Positions 51,475-59,173 of a stretch of DNA of 64,000 bases are shown in pieces. The notes beneath the pieces are model-generated. The model was given only the letters and a program-made list of their open reading frames with translations. It did no database searches and was not told the DNA's origin. The stretch is from Lysobacter dokdonensis DS-58. GTDB taxonomy: Bacteria; Pseudomonadota; Gammaproteobacteria; Xanthomonadales; Xanthomonadaceae. Location of the stretch: positions 204,585-268,584 of the forward strand of contig NZ_JRKJ01000008.1 of the NCBI RefSeq assembly GCF_000770795.1, read 5' to 3'. The position numbers and the translations under genes are program-made. The first letter of the stretch is position 1. Every line of letters starts with the position of its first letter.

Positions 51475-52413
51475 CTAGAACGTGATCGTGCCCGTGATCA
51501 ACACGGGGTTGCCTTCCAGACGATTCTCGACATCGAACTCGTACAACCAGCGGGCGGAAAACTCGACCTTGCCCGTCTTGTAGGTGGCGATCGGCCCGAT
51601 CGCGAGCGATTGGCCCTTGAAGCCGTTGAGGCGATCGGCCGTCGGGCCGGTGTCGTCTTCCAGTTGTTCGATCCATCCGCCGGCGGCGCCGAAGCCCCAT
51701 CCGCTCCTGGTCCTCTTGATCAACAACGCATCCACGCGGAAAACCGCGCCATTCTGGTAATCGGTCGCCGTGTTCTCGGTGTAGAAATCCATCGCGGCGA
51801 GCGTGGTGAACTCGAGCGTGCCGGCCTGGCCGAGTTGCGTGTACGCGACGGTCGGCGAGAACGACCAATTGTTGAGGCTGACGTTGGCGAGCTTGTCGGG
51901 GTCGTAGGATCCCGTCGGCGCGCTGATGTAGAGCGCCAGCGACATGTGCTTGGTCTGGCTGAAGTGGCGGCTGGCGATGACCGGCACGATCGTCATGTCG
52001 AACAAACCGCTGTCGCTGTCGTCGGTGGACAAACCGATCCGGCCGATGCGCAGGTCCGCGCCGACGTCGACCTTCGCGAACGGGACGGCGACGGCGCTGG
52101 CGTAATTCCAGCGGCCTTCGCCCGTCGGCCATACGTACAGGCCTGTGAAGCTGAGCAGGCTGAATTGCGCATCGACGCCGATCGCCGTGCTGCGGCCGAT
52201 GGGCGTTTCGCGCTGGCCGCCGATCTGCCCGGAGTAGTACGCATACCCGATCGCGAGATTGAATCCCGGCGTCGGCGGAACCACGCCTGCATAGGATTGC
52301 CCCTGCAGGCCGGTGATCGGCTTGCCGAGCCCGCCTTCGGTGGCGTGTGCGGGCACGCAGGCAAAGGCGGCCACGAGCGCGGCGACGAGGGGGAGGGAAC
52401 GCGCGCTCGGCAT
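51475..52413 (-). CDS. SphA/MetA-pathway-type outer-membrane protein
   Basis: 312 aa from ATG at 52413. Signal peptide [20 protein letters not shown] then [13 protein letters not shown]. The mature part is a beta-barrel: [60 protein letters not shown] then [20 protein letters not shown] and a terminal aromatic (GTITF). It matches the SphA-like/phenol-degradation MetA family of porin-like proteins that may import hydrophobic solutes. Starts a unit with aqpZ and the QEGLA gene; palindrome B lies 84 bases upstream. Confidence 0.85.
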   Translation of the reverse strand: MPSARSLPLVAALVAAFACVPAHATEGGLGKPITGLQGQSYAGVVPPTPGFNLAIGYAYYSGQIGGQRETPIGRSTAIGVDAQFSLLSFTGLYVWPTGEGRWNYASAVAVPFAKVDVGADLRIGRIGLSTDDSDSGLFDMTIVPVIASRHFSQTKHMSLALYISAPTGSYDPDKLANVSLNNWSFSPTVAYTQLGQAGTLEFTTLAAMDFYTENTATDYQNGAVFRVDALLIKRTRSGWGFGAAGGWIEQLEDDTGPTADRLNGFKGQSLAIGPIATYKTGKVEFSARWLYEFDVENRLEGNPVLITGTITF

Positions 52414-52482
52414 TCGTGATCCGACGACGACGGGAAGAGCCCGTATCGTCGCCGCCCGCGGCCGCATGCCGCAGCCCGACTT

Positions 52483-54066
52483 CTACGGAATCGGCCTCAG
52501 TACTTCTACCGATGGCACGGGCACCGGGAAGCGCACGTCGACGCGCGTGCCGCCGCGCGGGCCGTTGCCGAAATCCAGGCGGCCGCGCAGCGAGCGCGCG
52601 CGTTCGGCCATGCTGATCATCCCCAGGCCGGTCTTCGGTGTATCGGCGCGATCGTCCGGCAACCCGCGGCCATCGTCCTCCACGCGCAGCAAGCCCCAGC
52701 CCGCGCGGTCGCGCCGCAATTCGATGCGCACCTGGCGTGCGCCGGCATGTTTTTCCACGTTGTGCAGCGCTTCCTGCGCGATGCGGAACAGGTCGAGCTT
52801 CTGCGGCTCGGTGAGTTCGAACGATTCGTCGGTTTCGCATCGCACGTGCAGGTCGTCACGCGAATGGCTGGCGCACAGGCCTTCGAGCGATGCGGCCAGG
52901 CTGGTGTATCGAAGCATGCTGGGATGCAGTTCGTGCGAGAGGCGGCGGATGTCGTCCGATACGCCCAGCAGGCGATCCTGCAGCCCTTCGATGCGGTCGC
53001 GCGCCGTGGCATCGCTGCCGCGCTTGAGCGTGCTCAGTTCGATGGAGATCGCGGCGAGCGATTGGTTGACGTCGTCGTGCAGGTCGCGCGCGATGCGACT
53101 GCGTTCGTTTTCCTGCATGTTCATCGCGCGGCGCGCGAGCTGGCTGAGCCGTTCGCCGGAATCGCGCAGCGCTTCGCTGGATTCGCCGCGCTGGTCGCGC
53201 AACGCGGTGAGCAACAACAGCACGACGCTGGTGCCGACGCTCCACCATTGCAGGTGCGACAGCGTGGCGCCCGGGATCTGATGCACGAGCGGGCCGATGC
53301 CGAGCGAGGTGAGCAGCAGGCAGCCCAGCCAGATCGGCACCCATGCCAGGCGCGTCCATGCGGTGCCGAGCGCGTGGTCGGACCACAACATCAACATCAC
53401 TGGCGCGAGCAGCAGCACCGGGAAGGCGTCGCCAGTGCCGAACGGCGAGACCCACAGCACGACGATGCCGAGGGCGCCGACCAGGAGGATCGTCGATTGC
53501 CAGCCGTGCTGCGGCGATTCGCGCGGCGCATCCTGCGCGAGCCGGATCACGCCGGTGAAGGCGGGCACGACGATCAGATAGCCGATGCTGCGCGCGAGCA
53601 TGTCGCCGCTTTCGGGCATCGGCATCGCACTCATGCCGAGTTGCGAGGTTGCCGCGTGTGCCCAGGCGCCCCCCGCGACGGGCAAGGCGACGCCGCACAG
53701 CAGCAGGAACTTCACCGGATCGCAGCCCGTCGGCGAGATGCGGCCATCGCGGGCCGGATGCAGCAGCCAGGTCGCGACCACCACCAGCGCGAATTCGCCC
53801 ATCAACACGACGCAATGCGGCAGCAGTTCGCGCTCCATGCCGATGCACGCGACCGCGCTGCCGAGCAGTGCGGCGCCGTAGACCACGGCCCAGCGGGCGC
53901 CGGGGGTCGCGAGCAGGCCGCACATCAGGATCGCGCCGGGCAGCCAGGCGGCCTGCGCAAGGAACGACGCCGCCCAGGGCGCCATCGTCATCGATTGGCC
54001 GAGTGCCCCCGCCACGGCGACGGCCGCGGGGATGCCCCAGCCGGTGCGCGCAACGTCGTGGTCCAT
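52483..54066 (-). CDS. Membrane NarL-class sensor histidine kinase
   Basis: 527 aa from ATG at 54066. The N-terminal 290 residues contain about eight TM helices (AAWLPGAILMCGLLATPGAR, VVLMGEFALVVVATWLLHPA, FPVLLLAPVMLMLWSDHALG), MASE1-like. The HisKA_3 box is ENERSRIARDLHDDVNQSLA with the phospho-His330. The HATPase domain has ALHNVEKHAGARQVRIELRR, RVEDDGRGLPDDRADTPKTG then LGMISMAERARSLRGRLDFG. The partner is a LuxR-type regulator, so the neighbour at 54233 is the obvious pair. Its 3' end reads through palindrome copy B. Confidence 0.94.
   Translation of the reverse strand: MDHDVARTGWGIPAAVAVAGALGQSMTMAPWAASFLAQAAWLPGAILMCGLLATPGARWAVVYGAALLGSAVACIGMERELLPHCVVLMGEFALVVVATWLLHPARDGRISPTGCDPVKFLLLCGVALPVAGGAWAHAATSQLGMSAMPMPESGDMLARSIGYLIVVPAFTGVIRLAQDAPRESPQHGWQSTILLVGALGIVVLWVSPFGTGDAFPVLLLAPVMLMLWSDHALGTAWTRLAWVPIWLGCLLLTSLGIGPLVHQIPGATLSHLQWWSVGTSVVLLLLTALRDQRGESSEALRDSGERLSQLARRAMNMQENERSRIARDLHDDVNQSLAAISIELSTLKRGSDATARDRIEGLQDRLLGVSDDIRRLSHELHPSMLRYTSLAASLEGLCASHSRDDLHVRCETDESFELTEPQKLDLFRIAQEALHNVEKHAGARQVRIELRRDRAGWGLLRVEDDGRGLPDDRADTPKTGLGMISMAERARSLRGRLDFGNGPRGGTRVDVRFPVPVPSVEVLRPIP
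52498..52511. promoter_or_regulatory. CAGTA-N4-TACTG palindrome, copy B
   Basis: CAGTACTTCTACCG on the plus strand; the minus-strand reading CGGTAGAAGTACTG differs from copies A/D at two positions. It lies 84 bases upstream of the 52413 start on the minus strand, inside the last codons of the kinase gene. A -10-like TAGAAG lies 12 bases on at 52485-52480. A second, partial copy (ACTTCTACGG) is 9 bases further. Confidence 0.55.
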
Positions 54067-54091
54067 TGCGAATCCCGGGCATTTTCAGCTT

Positions 54092-54110
54092 CGTGTACTC
54101 CCCGTACACG
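54092..54110. promoter_or_regulatory. Palindrome in the kinase/regulator divergent promoter
   Basis: CGTGTAC (54092-54098), TCCCC, GTACACG (54104-54110): a perfect 7-bp inverted repeat in the 166-base gap between the divergent kinase (54066) and regulator (54233) starts. It could be a binding site for the regulator itself or another factor. Confidence 0.5.
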
Positions 54111-54120
54111 CACGTTTCAA

Positions 54121-54133
54121 TGACCGAAGGTCA
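54121..54133. promoter_or_regulatory. Second short inverted repeat in the same divergent region
   Basis: TGACC, GAA, GGTCA (54121-54133). It lies 11 bases after the 7-bp palindrome in the kinase/regulator gap, 100 bases before the regulator start. Confidence 0.4.
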
Positions 54134-54232
54134 CTCCTCCGACGGATGGGCCCCGTCACGCGATCTGAACGCTTTCGACGCGACCCTCACGGTGCGCAGG
54201 GGGCACGCATCGGACCTTTGAAGGGGGCCGTG

Positions 54233-54919
54233 ATGGACGCTGCGAACTCCTCAGAACGCGCGCGGGTCTTGCTCGCAGACGACCATGTGCTCGTCGCCCA
54301 AGGCATCGAGATGCTGCTGCTCGAGTGCTTCTGCAACATCCGGATCGTGAGTGACGGACAGTCGCTCGTCGACGAAGTGCGTCGCGATCCGCCCGACGTC
54401 ATCGTTTCCGACATCAGCATGACCGGAATGAGTGGGCTGGATGCGATGCGCGCGTTGCGCGGCGACGGCATCGAGGTGCCGTTCGTGTTCCTCACGATGC
54501 ACGCCGATCCGGAGCTGGCGGCCGAAGCGATCGAAGGCGGTGCGAGTGCGTACGTGCTGAAGTCGTCGGCGGGCGAGGAGTTGGTGCGGGCGATCTTCGA
54601 GGTGCTCGCGGGGCGCACGTACGTGACGCCGACGTTGGCCGCGCGCACCATCCGCGCGAGTGCGCATCGGGCGCACGGGGGGCAGTCGGCTGCGCGGTCG
54701 ATGCCGGATGCGGCGCTGACGCAGAAGCAGCGGGAGATCCTGGCGCGCGTGGCGCAAGGCCTGCGGTCGAAGCAGATCGCCTTCGAGCTCGGCCTGTCGG
54801 TGCGCACGGTGGAGTCGCACAAGTACGCGATCATGCAGGAGTTCGGCGTGCACAGCACCGTCGAACTCGTACGCAAGGCCGCGCACGCGGGGCTGATCGC
54901 GATCGACGCACCGCCCTGA
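54233..54919 (+). CDS. LuxR/NarL-family response regulator
   Basis: 228 aa from ATG at 54233 (AAGGGGG five bases before). Receiver domain: ERARVLLADDHVLVAQGIEM, DPPDVIVSDISMTGMSGLDA with the phospho-Asp60, and SAYVLKSSAGEELVRAIFEV. The C-terminal HTH is LTQKQREILARVAQGLRSKQ, IAFELGLSVRTVESHKYAIM. It is the evident partner of the divergent kinase. FixJ/NarL-type proteins bind short inverted repeats like CAGTA-N4-TACTG, so it is the best candidate to control the four sites nearby; that is inference. Confidence 0.93.
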   Translation: MDAANSSERARVLLADDHVLVAQGIEMLLLECFCNIRIVSDGQSLVDEVRRDPPDVIVSDISMTGMSGLDAMRALRGDGIEVPFVFLTMHADPELAAEAIEGGASAYVLKSSAGEELVRAIFEVLAGRTYVTPTLAARTIRASAHRAHGGQSAARSMPDAALTQKQREILARVAQGLRSKQIAFELGLSVRTVESHKYAIMQEFGVHSTVELVRKAAHAGLIAIDAPP

Positions 54920-54934
54920 GCTACTGACCGGCCA

Positions 54935-54948
54935 CAGTAGTTTTACGT
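54935..54948. promoter_or_regulatory. CAGTA-N4-TACTG palindrome, copy C (weak)
   Basis: CAGTAGTTTTACGT; its reverse complement matches copies A/D at 10 of 14 positions and shares the flanking TACTG-N-GGCC with copies B and D. It lies between the 54233 regulator and the 55008 receiver gene, 59 bases before the latter. Confidence 0.45.
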
Positions 54949-55007
54949 GGCGCTTTTCAGTCGTTTTCACGATGGTCGGCGCGCGCGCGCGCCTTCACGC
55001 TGTGGGG

Positions 55008-55430
55008 ATGAACGGGGCTCCGTACCGGGTGCGGGTGTTGTTGGCCGAGGACAGTCCGGTCGTGGCGCGGCAGTTGCGGGCGTTGCTGGCGCAGGAGTTC
55101 GAGGTCCTCGGGCTGGTGACCGATGGCGACGCCATCCTGGGCGCGCTGGATGCGCTGCAGCCCGACGTGCTGGTGACCGATATCTCGTTGCCGGGGCTCG
55201 ACGGCATGCAGGCCGCCGAGCTCGCGTTGCGGCGCTTGCCGCGGTTGCGCGTGGTCTTCATCACCGTGCACGACGAGCCGGCGCTGGTCGCGAAAGCCAA
55301 ATCCCTGCCACGCACGGCGTACGTGCTGAAAGCCGATGCCGGGGATGCGTTGAACGCCGCGGTCGAGGAGGTGATGGCGGGGCGTTGGTATGCGTCGGCA
55401 TCGCTCGACCGCCACGCCACCCGGCGTTGA
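55008..55430 (+). CDS. Stand-alone receiver-domain protein
   Basis: 140 aa from the ATG at 55008; an ATG at 54972 would add 12 residues (ARARLHAVG) but has no ribosome binding site either. Only a receiver domain: VRVLLAEDSPVVARQLRALL, QPDVLVTDISLPGLDGMQAA with phospho-Asp58, RVVFITVHDE and the Lys108 in TAYVLKADAG. No DNA-binding or output domain follows; the ending SLDRHATRR is short. A phosphate sink or a modulator of the adjacent kinase are the usual roles. Confidence 0.88.
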   Translation: MNGAPYRVRVLLAEDSPVVARQLRALLAQEFEVLGLVTDGDAILGALDALQPDVLVTDISLPGLDGMQAAELALRRLPRLRVVFITVHDEPALVAKAKSLPRTAYVLKADAGDALNAAVEEVMAGRWYASASLDRHATRR

Positions 55431-55436
55431 GCGCAC

Positions 55437-55450
55437 CAGTAGAAATACTG
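55437..55450. promoter_or_regulatory. CAGTA-N4-TACTG palindrome, copy D
   Basis: CAGTAGAAATACTG, perfect inverted repeat and identical to the reverse complement of copy A. It starts 7 bases after the receiver gene and 62 bases before the 55513 start. A -10-like TGTAAA lies 13 bases on at 55464-55469. It is the likely promoter element for the seven-gene unit 55513-60337. Confidence 0.65.
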
Positions 55451-55512
55451 AGGCCACCGACCGTGTAAACCCCGTTGTGCGGGTTGTGCGGCGACCGGAA
55501 GCTGGACCGACC

Positions 55513-55980
55513 ATGCTCCCGGTCGATCCCGAGAAATACAAGACGGCCGACGACGTATCGGTCGAGTTGTCCGCGCGCCGCACGGGCATGAGTTTCCAGC
55601 GCACGCGCATGAGCGCCGATCGCACGCTGATGTCGGTGATCCGCACGTCGCTCTCGCTCATCAGCTTCGGCTTCACGATCTACCAGGTATTCACGCATTG
55701 GCTCGAACAACCGGGCGCGCGCCTCGCGCGCGAAGCGCCGCGCAATTTCGGCATCGCGCTGGTGATGGTGGGGACGTTGCTGCTGTTGGCCGGCATCGCC
55801 TACCACGTGCGCTACATGACGCAGTTGCGCCAGGAGCGCACGCAGATGATCCGCGACGGCCTCATCCACGGGCAGAGCGAGTATCCGATTTCGCTGACGC
55901 TGATCTGCGCGGTCGTCCTGCTGCTCATCGGCTTGTTGGCGATCGCCAGCATGGTCTTCGACGTTCAACCGTTCGGATAA
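55513..55980 (+). CDS. DUF202/YidH-family membrane protein 1
   Basis: 155 aa from ATG at 55513. DUF202 pattern: VELSARRTGMSFQRTRMSAD then RTLMSVIRTSLSLISFGFTI and a three-TM build with GIALVMVGTLLLLAGIAYHV and ISLTLICAVVLLLIGLLAIA. The conserved SFQRTRMSADRTLMSVIRTS core has the family's R-T-x-L-x-x-x-R-T-x-L. YidH/DUF202 proteins are inner-membrane proteins of unknown function, often stress induced. First gene of the seven-gene unit, behind palindrome D; a second DUF202 gene is five genes on. Confidence 0.88.
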   Translation: MLPVDPEKYKTADDVSVELSARRTGMSFQRTRMSADRTLMSVIRTSLSLISFGFTIYQVFTHWLEQPGARLAREAPRNFGIALVMVGTLLLLAGIAYHVRYMTQLRQERTQMIRDGLIHGQSEYPISLTLICAVVLLLIGLLAIASMVFDVQPFG

Positions 55981-55990
55981 AGGAGCCACG

Positions 55991-56536
55991 ATGAAAGCGC
56001 TCGCCCCCCTGATGTTGACCGCGTTGCTCGCCGGTTGCGCATCGACGCCCGACGTGACGGTCGACCACGATCCGTCGGCCGATTTCACCCGCTACCACAC
56101 GTACTACTGGGCGCAGGAGCCGCAAATCACCAATCCGCTGGCGAAGCAGCGGATCCTCGCGGGAATCGATGCGCGCATGGCGGCGAAAGGCTTCACGCGC
56201 CAGGAAGGCAGCGGGGACATCGCCATCGTCGGCAACGTCGCCACGAGCGAGAAGCAGACGCTCGATACGTTCTACACGGGCACCGGCATGGGCGGTTGGG
56301 GCTGGGGGCCGGGGTGGGGCGCGTACGGCGCGATGGGCAGTTCGACGACGCGCGTGAACACCTACACGGTCGGCACGCTCGTGCTCGACATGTTCGATCC
56401 CTCGACGAAGAAAGCGGTGTGGCGCGGCGTGGCCAGCGGCACGGTGCCCGATTCTCCGGAGAAGACGGAAGCCGCGGTCAATTCGGCGCTCGACAAGATG
56501 TTCGCGTCGTTCCCGCCGGGAACCGCCGCGAAATGA
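55991..56536 (+). CDS. DUF4136 lipoprotein
   Basis: 181 aa from ATG at 55991 (AAGGAG six bases before). Lipoprotein signal KALAPLMLTALLAGC with LLAGC lipobox. The DUF4136 pattern: VTVDHDPSADFTRYHTYYWA, LAKQRILAGIDARMAAKGFT, GDIAIVGNVATSEK, and TVGTLVLDMFDPSTKKAVWR then GVASGTVP. Gly/Trp-rich loop GTGMGGWGWGPGWGAYG is typical. Function unknown; outer-membrane or periplasmic. 4-base overlap with the FGE gene. Confidence 0.88.
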   Translation: MKALAPLMLTALLAGCASTPDVTVDHDPSADFTRYHTYYWAQEPQITNPLAKQRILAGIDARMAAKGFTRQEGSGDIAIVGNVATSEKQTLDTFYTGTGMGGWGWGPGWGAYGAMGSSTTRVNTYTVGTLVLDMFDPSTKKAVWRGVASGTVPDSPEKTEAAVNSALDKMFASFPPGTAAK

Positions 56537-57486
56537 ACGCACGGCCCGCGATGCGTCCCGCGGCGCCCGAGGGAATGGTGTGGATTCCGGCGCGCACGTT
56601 CCGGATGGGATCGGATCACCATTACCCGGAGGAAGCGCCGGCGCATCGCGTGGCGGTCGACGGGTTCTGGATCGATGCATCGCCGGTGACGAATGCGCAG
56701 TTCCGCGCGTTCGTCGATGCCACCGGTTACGTCACCATGGCCGAAGTGCCGCCGAAGGAAGAGGACTATCCCGGCGCGTTGCCGGAGATGCTGGTGGCGG
56801 CGTCGGTCGTCTTCGTCCCGCCGCCGCATCGCGTGTCGCTGGAGGATCACTATCGCTGGTGGCAATTCGTTCCCGGCGCCGATTGGCGGCATCCGCAAGG
56901 GCCGCATTCGTCGATCGAGGGCAAGGACGACCATCCGGTCGTGCATGTCGCGGCGCACGATGTCGATGCGTACGTCGCCTGGGTCGGCAAGGCGTTGCCG
57001 ACGGAAGCCGAATGGGAATGCGCGGCGCGCGGCGGGCTCGACGAGGCGGAGTTCGCGTGGGGCGAGGAGTTCGCGCCGCACGGACTGCATCGCGCGAACA
57101 CGTGGCAGGGCGAGTTCCCGTGGCAGAACCTGGCGCAGGACGGGTACATCGGCACGTCGCCGGTCGGTGCCTATCCGGCGAACGGCTACGGCCTGTCCGA
57201 CATGATCGGCAACGTGTGGGAATGGACCGCCGATTGGTATCGCCCGCGGCACCCGGCCGAAGCGCAGAAGGCCTGCTGCATTCCCGAGAATCCACGCGGC
57301 GGCCCGGCGGAGGCGAGCTTCGATCCCGCGCAGCCGCAACTGAAGATCCCGCGCCGCGTGATGAAGGGCGGTTCGCACCTGTGCGCGCCCAATTATTGCC
57401 GGCGTTACCGGCCCGCCGCGCGCATGGCGCAGCCGGTCGACACGTCGACCTCGCACCTCGGCTTCCGCTGCGTGTCGCGCAGCTGA
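56533..57486 (+). CDS. Formylglycine-generating enzyme (SUMF1/FGE) family protein
   Basis: 317 aa from ATG at 56533. FGE-sulfatase domain: GMVWIPARTFRMGSDHHYPE, HRVAVDGFWIDASPVTNAQF, PTEAEWECAARGG, YGLSDMIGNVWEWTADWYRP and KGGSHLCAPNYCRRYRPAAR. Both copper-binding active-site cysteines of FGE are present (Cys284 and Cys289 in the SHLCAPNYCRRYR motif), so it is probably catalytic and not just an FGE-like binding domain. FGE converts a Cys or Ser of sulfatases to formylglycine. No sulfatase is in the window, which leaves its substrate open. No signal peptide is seen. Confidence 0.92.
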   Translation: MNARPAMRPAAPEGMVWIPARTFRMGSDHHYPEEAPAHRVAVDGFWIDASPVTNAQFRAFVDATGYVTMAEVPPKEEDYPGALPEMLVAASVVFVPPPHRVSLEDHYRWWQFVPGADWRHPQGPHSSIEGKDDHPVVHVAAHDVDAYVAWVGKALPTEAEWECAARGGLDEAEFAWGEEFAPHGLHRANTWQGEFPWQNLAQDGYIGTSPVGAYPANGYGLSDMIGNVWEWTADWYRPRHPAEAQKACCIPENPRGGPAEASFDPAQPQLKIPRRVMKGGSHLCAPNYCRRYRPAARMAQPVDTSTSHLGFRCVSRS

Positions 57487-57496
57487 GGATGCACGC

Positions 57497-57859
57497 ATGG
57501 AGGCGCTCTTCCGCGAAGTGAGCCAGCACATCGCGCTGGCGCTGGAAGCGATCTCCGTCTTGATGATCGCCATCGGCGCCGTCGAAGCGCTGGTGCGCAT
57601 CGTCGTTCCCCTGGTGCGCAACCTGGCGTCGCAGGGGCGGCGGCGCGCGGCCTGGCTCAGTCTGGCGCGATGGTTGTTGCTCGGGCTGGAATTCATGCTC
57701 GCGGCCGACATCGTGCGCACCGCGATCGCACCGACGTGGGACGACATCGGCAAGCTCGCCGCGATCGCCGTCATCCGTACGTTCCTCAACTTCTTCCTCG
57801 AACGCGACCTGGACGCCGCGGCGCGCGAAGGCGCGAAGGACGCTCCGGAGGTCGCATGA
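57497..57859 (+). CDS. DUF1622 membrane protein
   Basis: 120 aa from ATG at 57497. Two hydrophobic segments (QHIALALEAISVLMIAIGAV, WLLLGLEFMLAADIVRTAIA) and the DUF1622 text ARWLLLGLEFMLAADIVRTA, PTWDDIGKLAAIAVIRTFLN then FFLERDLD. An inner-membrane protein of unknown role, often found beside DUF202 genes, as here. ATGA overlap with the next gene. Confidence 0.88.
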   Translation: MEALFREVSQHIALALEAISVLMIAIGAVEALVRIVVPLVRNLASQGRRRAAWLSLARWLLLGLEFMLAADIVRTAIAPTWDDIGKLAAIAVIRTFLNFFLERDLDAAAREGAKDAPEVA

Positions 57860-58260
57860 GCACGCAACCGACTTCGAACGAACTGGCCGCCTCGCGCACG
57901 GGACTGGCCGACCTGCGCTCGCACCTGGCGAACGAACGCACGCACCTGGCGTACCTGCGCACGTGCGTGTCGCTGATCGGGTTCGGGATCACGTTGAACC
58001 GCTTTTCGGTGTTCCTCCAGCAAAGCGACAAGCTGCAGGCCGGGCAGTCCTTCGGCGCACTGCGCGATACGCAGAACGTGGGCGTCGGCATGGTGCTGCT
58101 CGGCATCGCGCTGGCGCTGTGGTCGTTGTATCGGTACAAGCACGTCAACACGGACATTCGCAACGCGAGTTTCCGCTCGCTCGATCGCGCGGTGGTGGTG
58201 ATGACGCTGGTGTTCCTCCTCATCGGTTGCGTCACCGCCGCGTGGTTGTTCCATGTCTGA
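57856..58260 (+). CDS. DUF202/YidH-family membrane protein 2
   Basis: 134 aa from ATG at 57856. LANERTHLAYLRTCVSLIGF is the YidH core, followed by two more TM segments (VGVGMVLLGIALALWSLYRY, VVVMTLVFLLIGCVTAAWLF). It is a second paralogue in the unit, related to the first only in the core. Its stop overlaps the HAD gene by 8 bases. Confidence 0.9.
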   Translation: MSTQPTSNELAASRTGLADLRSHLANERTHLAYLRTCVSLIGFGITLNRFSVFLQQSDKLQAGQSFGALRDTQNVGVGMVLLGIALALWSLYRYKHVNTDIRNASFRSLDRAVVVMTLVFLLIGCVTAAWLFHV

Positions 58261-59172
58261 GTTGCCGTCCTGGTCGGATTCGGCGGCGCGGCGGGCGATC
58301 GTCGATTTCGTGCGGCGGACCACGACGCCGGGCGGTCCCGATTTCGTCGCGCCTGCCGAGCGGATCGCGGTGTTCGACAACGACGGCACGCTGTGGTCCG
58401 AACAACCGATGTACTTCCAGTTCCTGTTCGCGCTGGATCGTGTGCGCGCACTGGCCGGTGCGAATCCGGAATGGGCGACGACCACGCCGTTCAAGTGGGT
58501 GCTCGACGGCGACATGAAGGCGTTGGCGGCATCGGGCGAGAAGGGGCTGATGCCGATCGTGGCCGCCACGCACGCGGGGATGACGACGGACGCCTTCGGC
58601 GAGATCGTGCGCGAATGGATGGCGCAGGCGCGGCACCCGACGACGCGCAAGCCCTATCACGCCATGGTTTTCCAGCCCATGCAGGAGTTGATGGCGTACC
58701 TGCGCGCGAACGGTTACGGGACGTGGATCGTGTCGGGCGGTGGCCAGGAGTTCCTGCGCGCGTGGGTCGAAAGCGTGTACGGCGTTCCCCCGCAGCAGGT
58801 GATCGGCAGCTACGCCGGGCTGCATTACGAGGGCGGCGACGCGCCTTCCATCCTGAAGACCGCGCAGCCGGAACTGGTGGACGACCATGCGGGCAAGCCG
58901 GTCGGCATCCAGCGTTTTTCCTCGGCCGGCGTCCGGTCATGGCGTTCGGCAACTCCGACGGCGATTTCGAGATGCTCGAATGGACGACGAGTGGTCCAGG
59001 CCCGCGTTACGCCGCGTTGCTGCATCACACCGATGGCGTGCGCGAATTCGCGTACGACCGCCAATCGTCGGCGGGCATGCTCGCCCGCGGGCTGGACGAA
59101 GCCCCCGCGCGCGGATGGACCGTGATCGACATGGCGCACGACTGGGAGGTCGTGTACCCGGGCGCGCACTGA
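58253..59172 (+). pseudogene. HAD-superfamily phosphatase, frameshifted near the end
   Basis: From ATG at 58253: RIAVFDNDGTLWSEQPMYFQ (motif I, D-x-D-x-T), YGTWIVSGGGQEFLRAWVES (motif II) and LKTAQPELVDDHAGKPVGIQ. The frame then switches within TTTTT at 58915-58919. The expected text resumes one frame over: GRRPVMAFGNSDGDFEMLEW (motif IV) and VREFAYDRQSSAGMLARGLD, reaching the stop at 59172. Read straight, the protein loses its motif IV Asp. A changed T run (or an assembly error there) accounts for it. The intact gene would be a soluble HAD phosphatase of about 305 aa. It is the sixth gene of the unit. Confidence 0.85.
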
Positions 59173-59173
59173 C

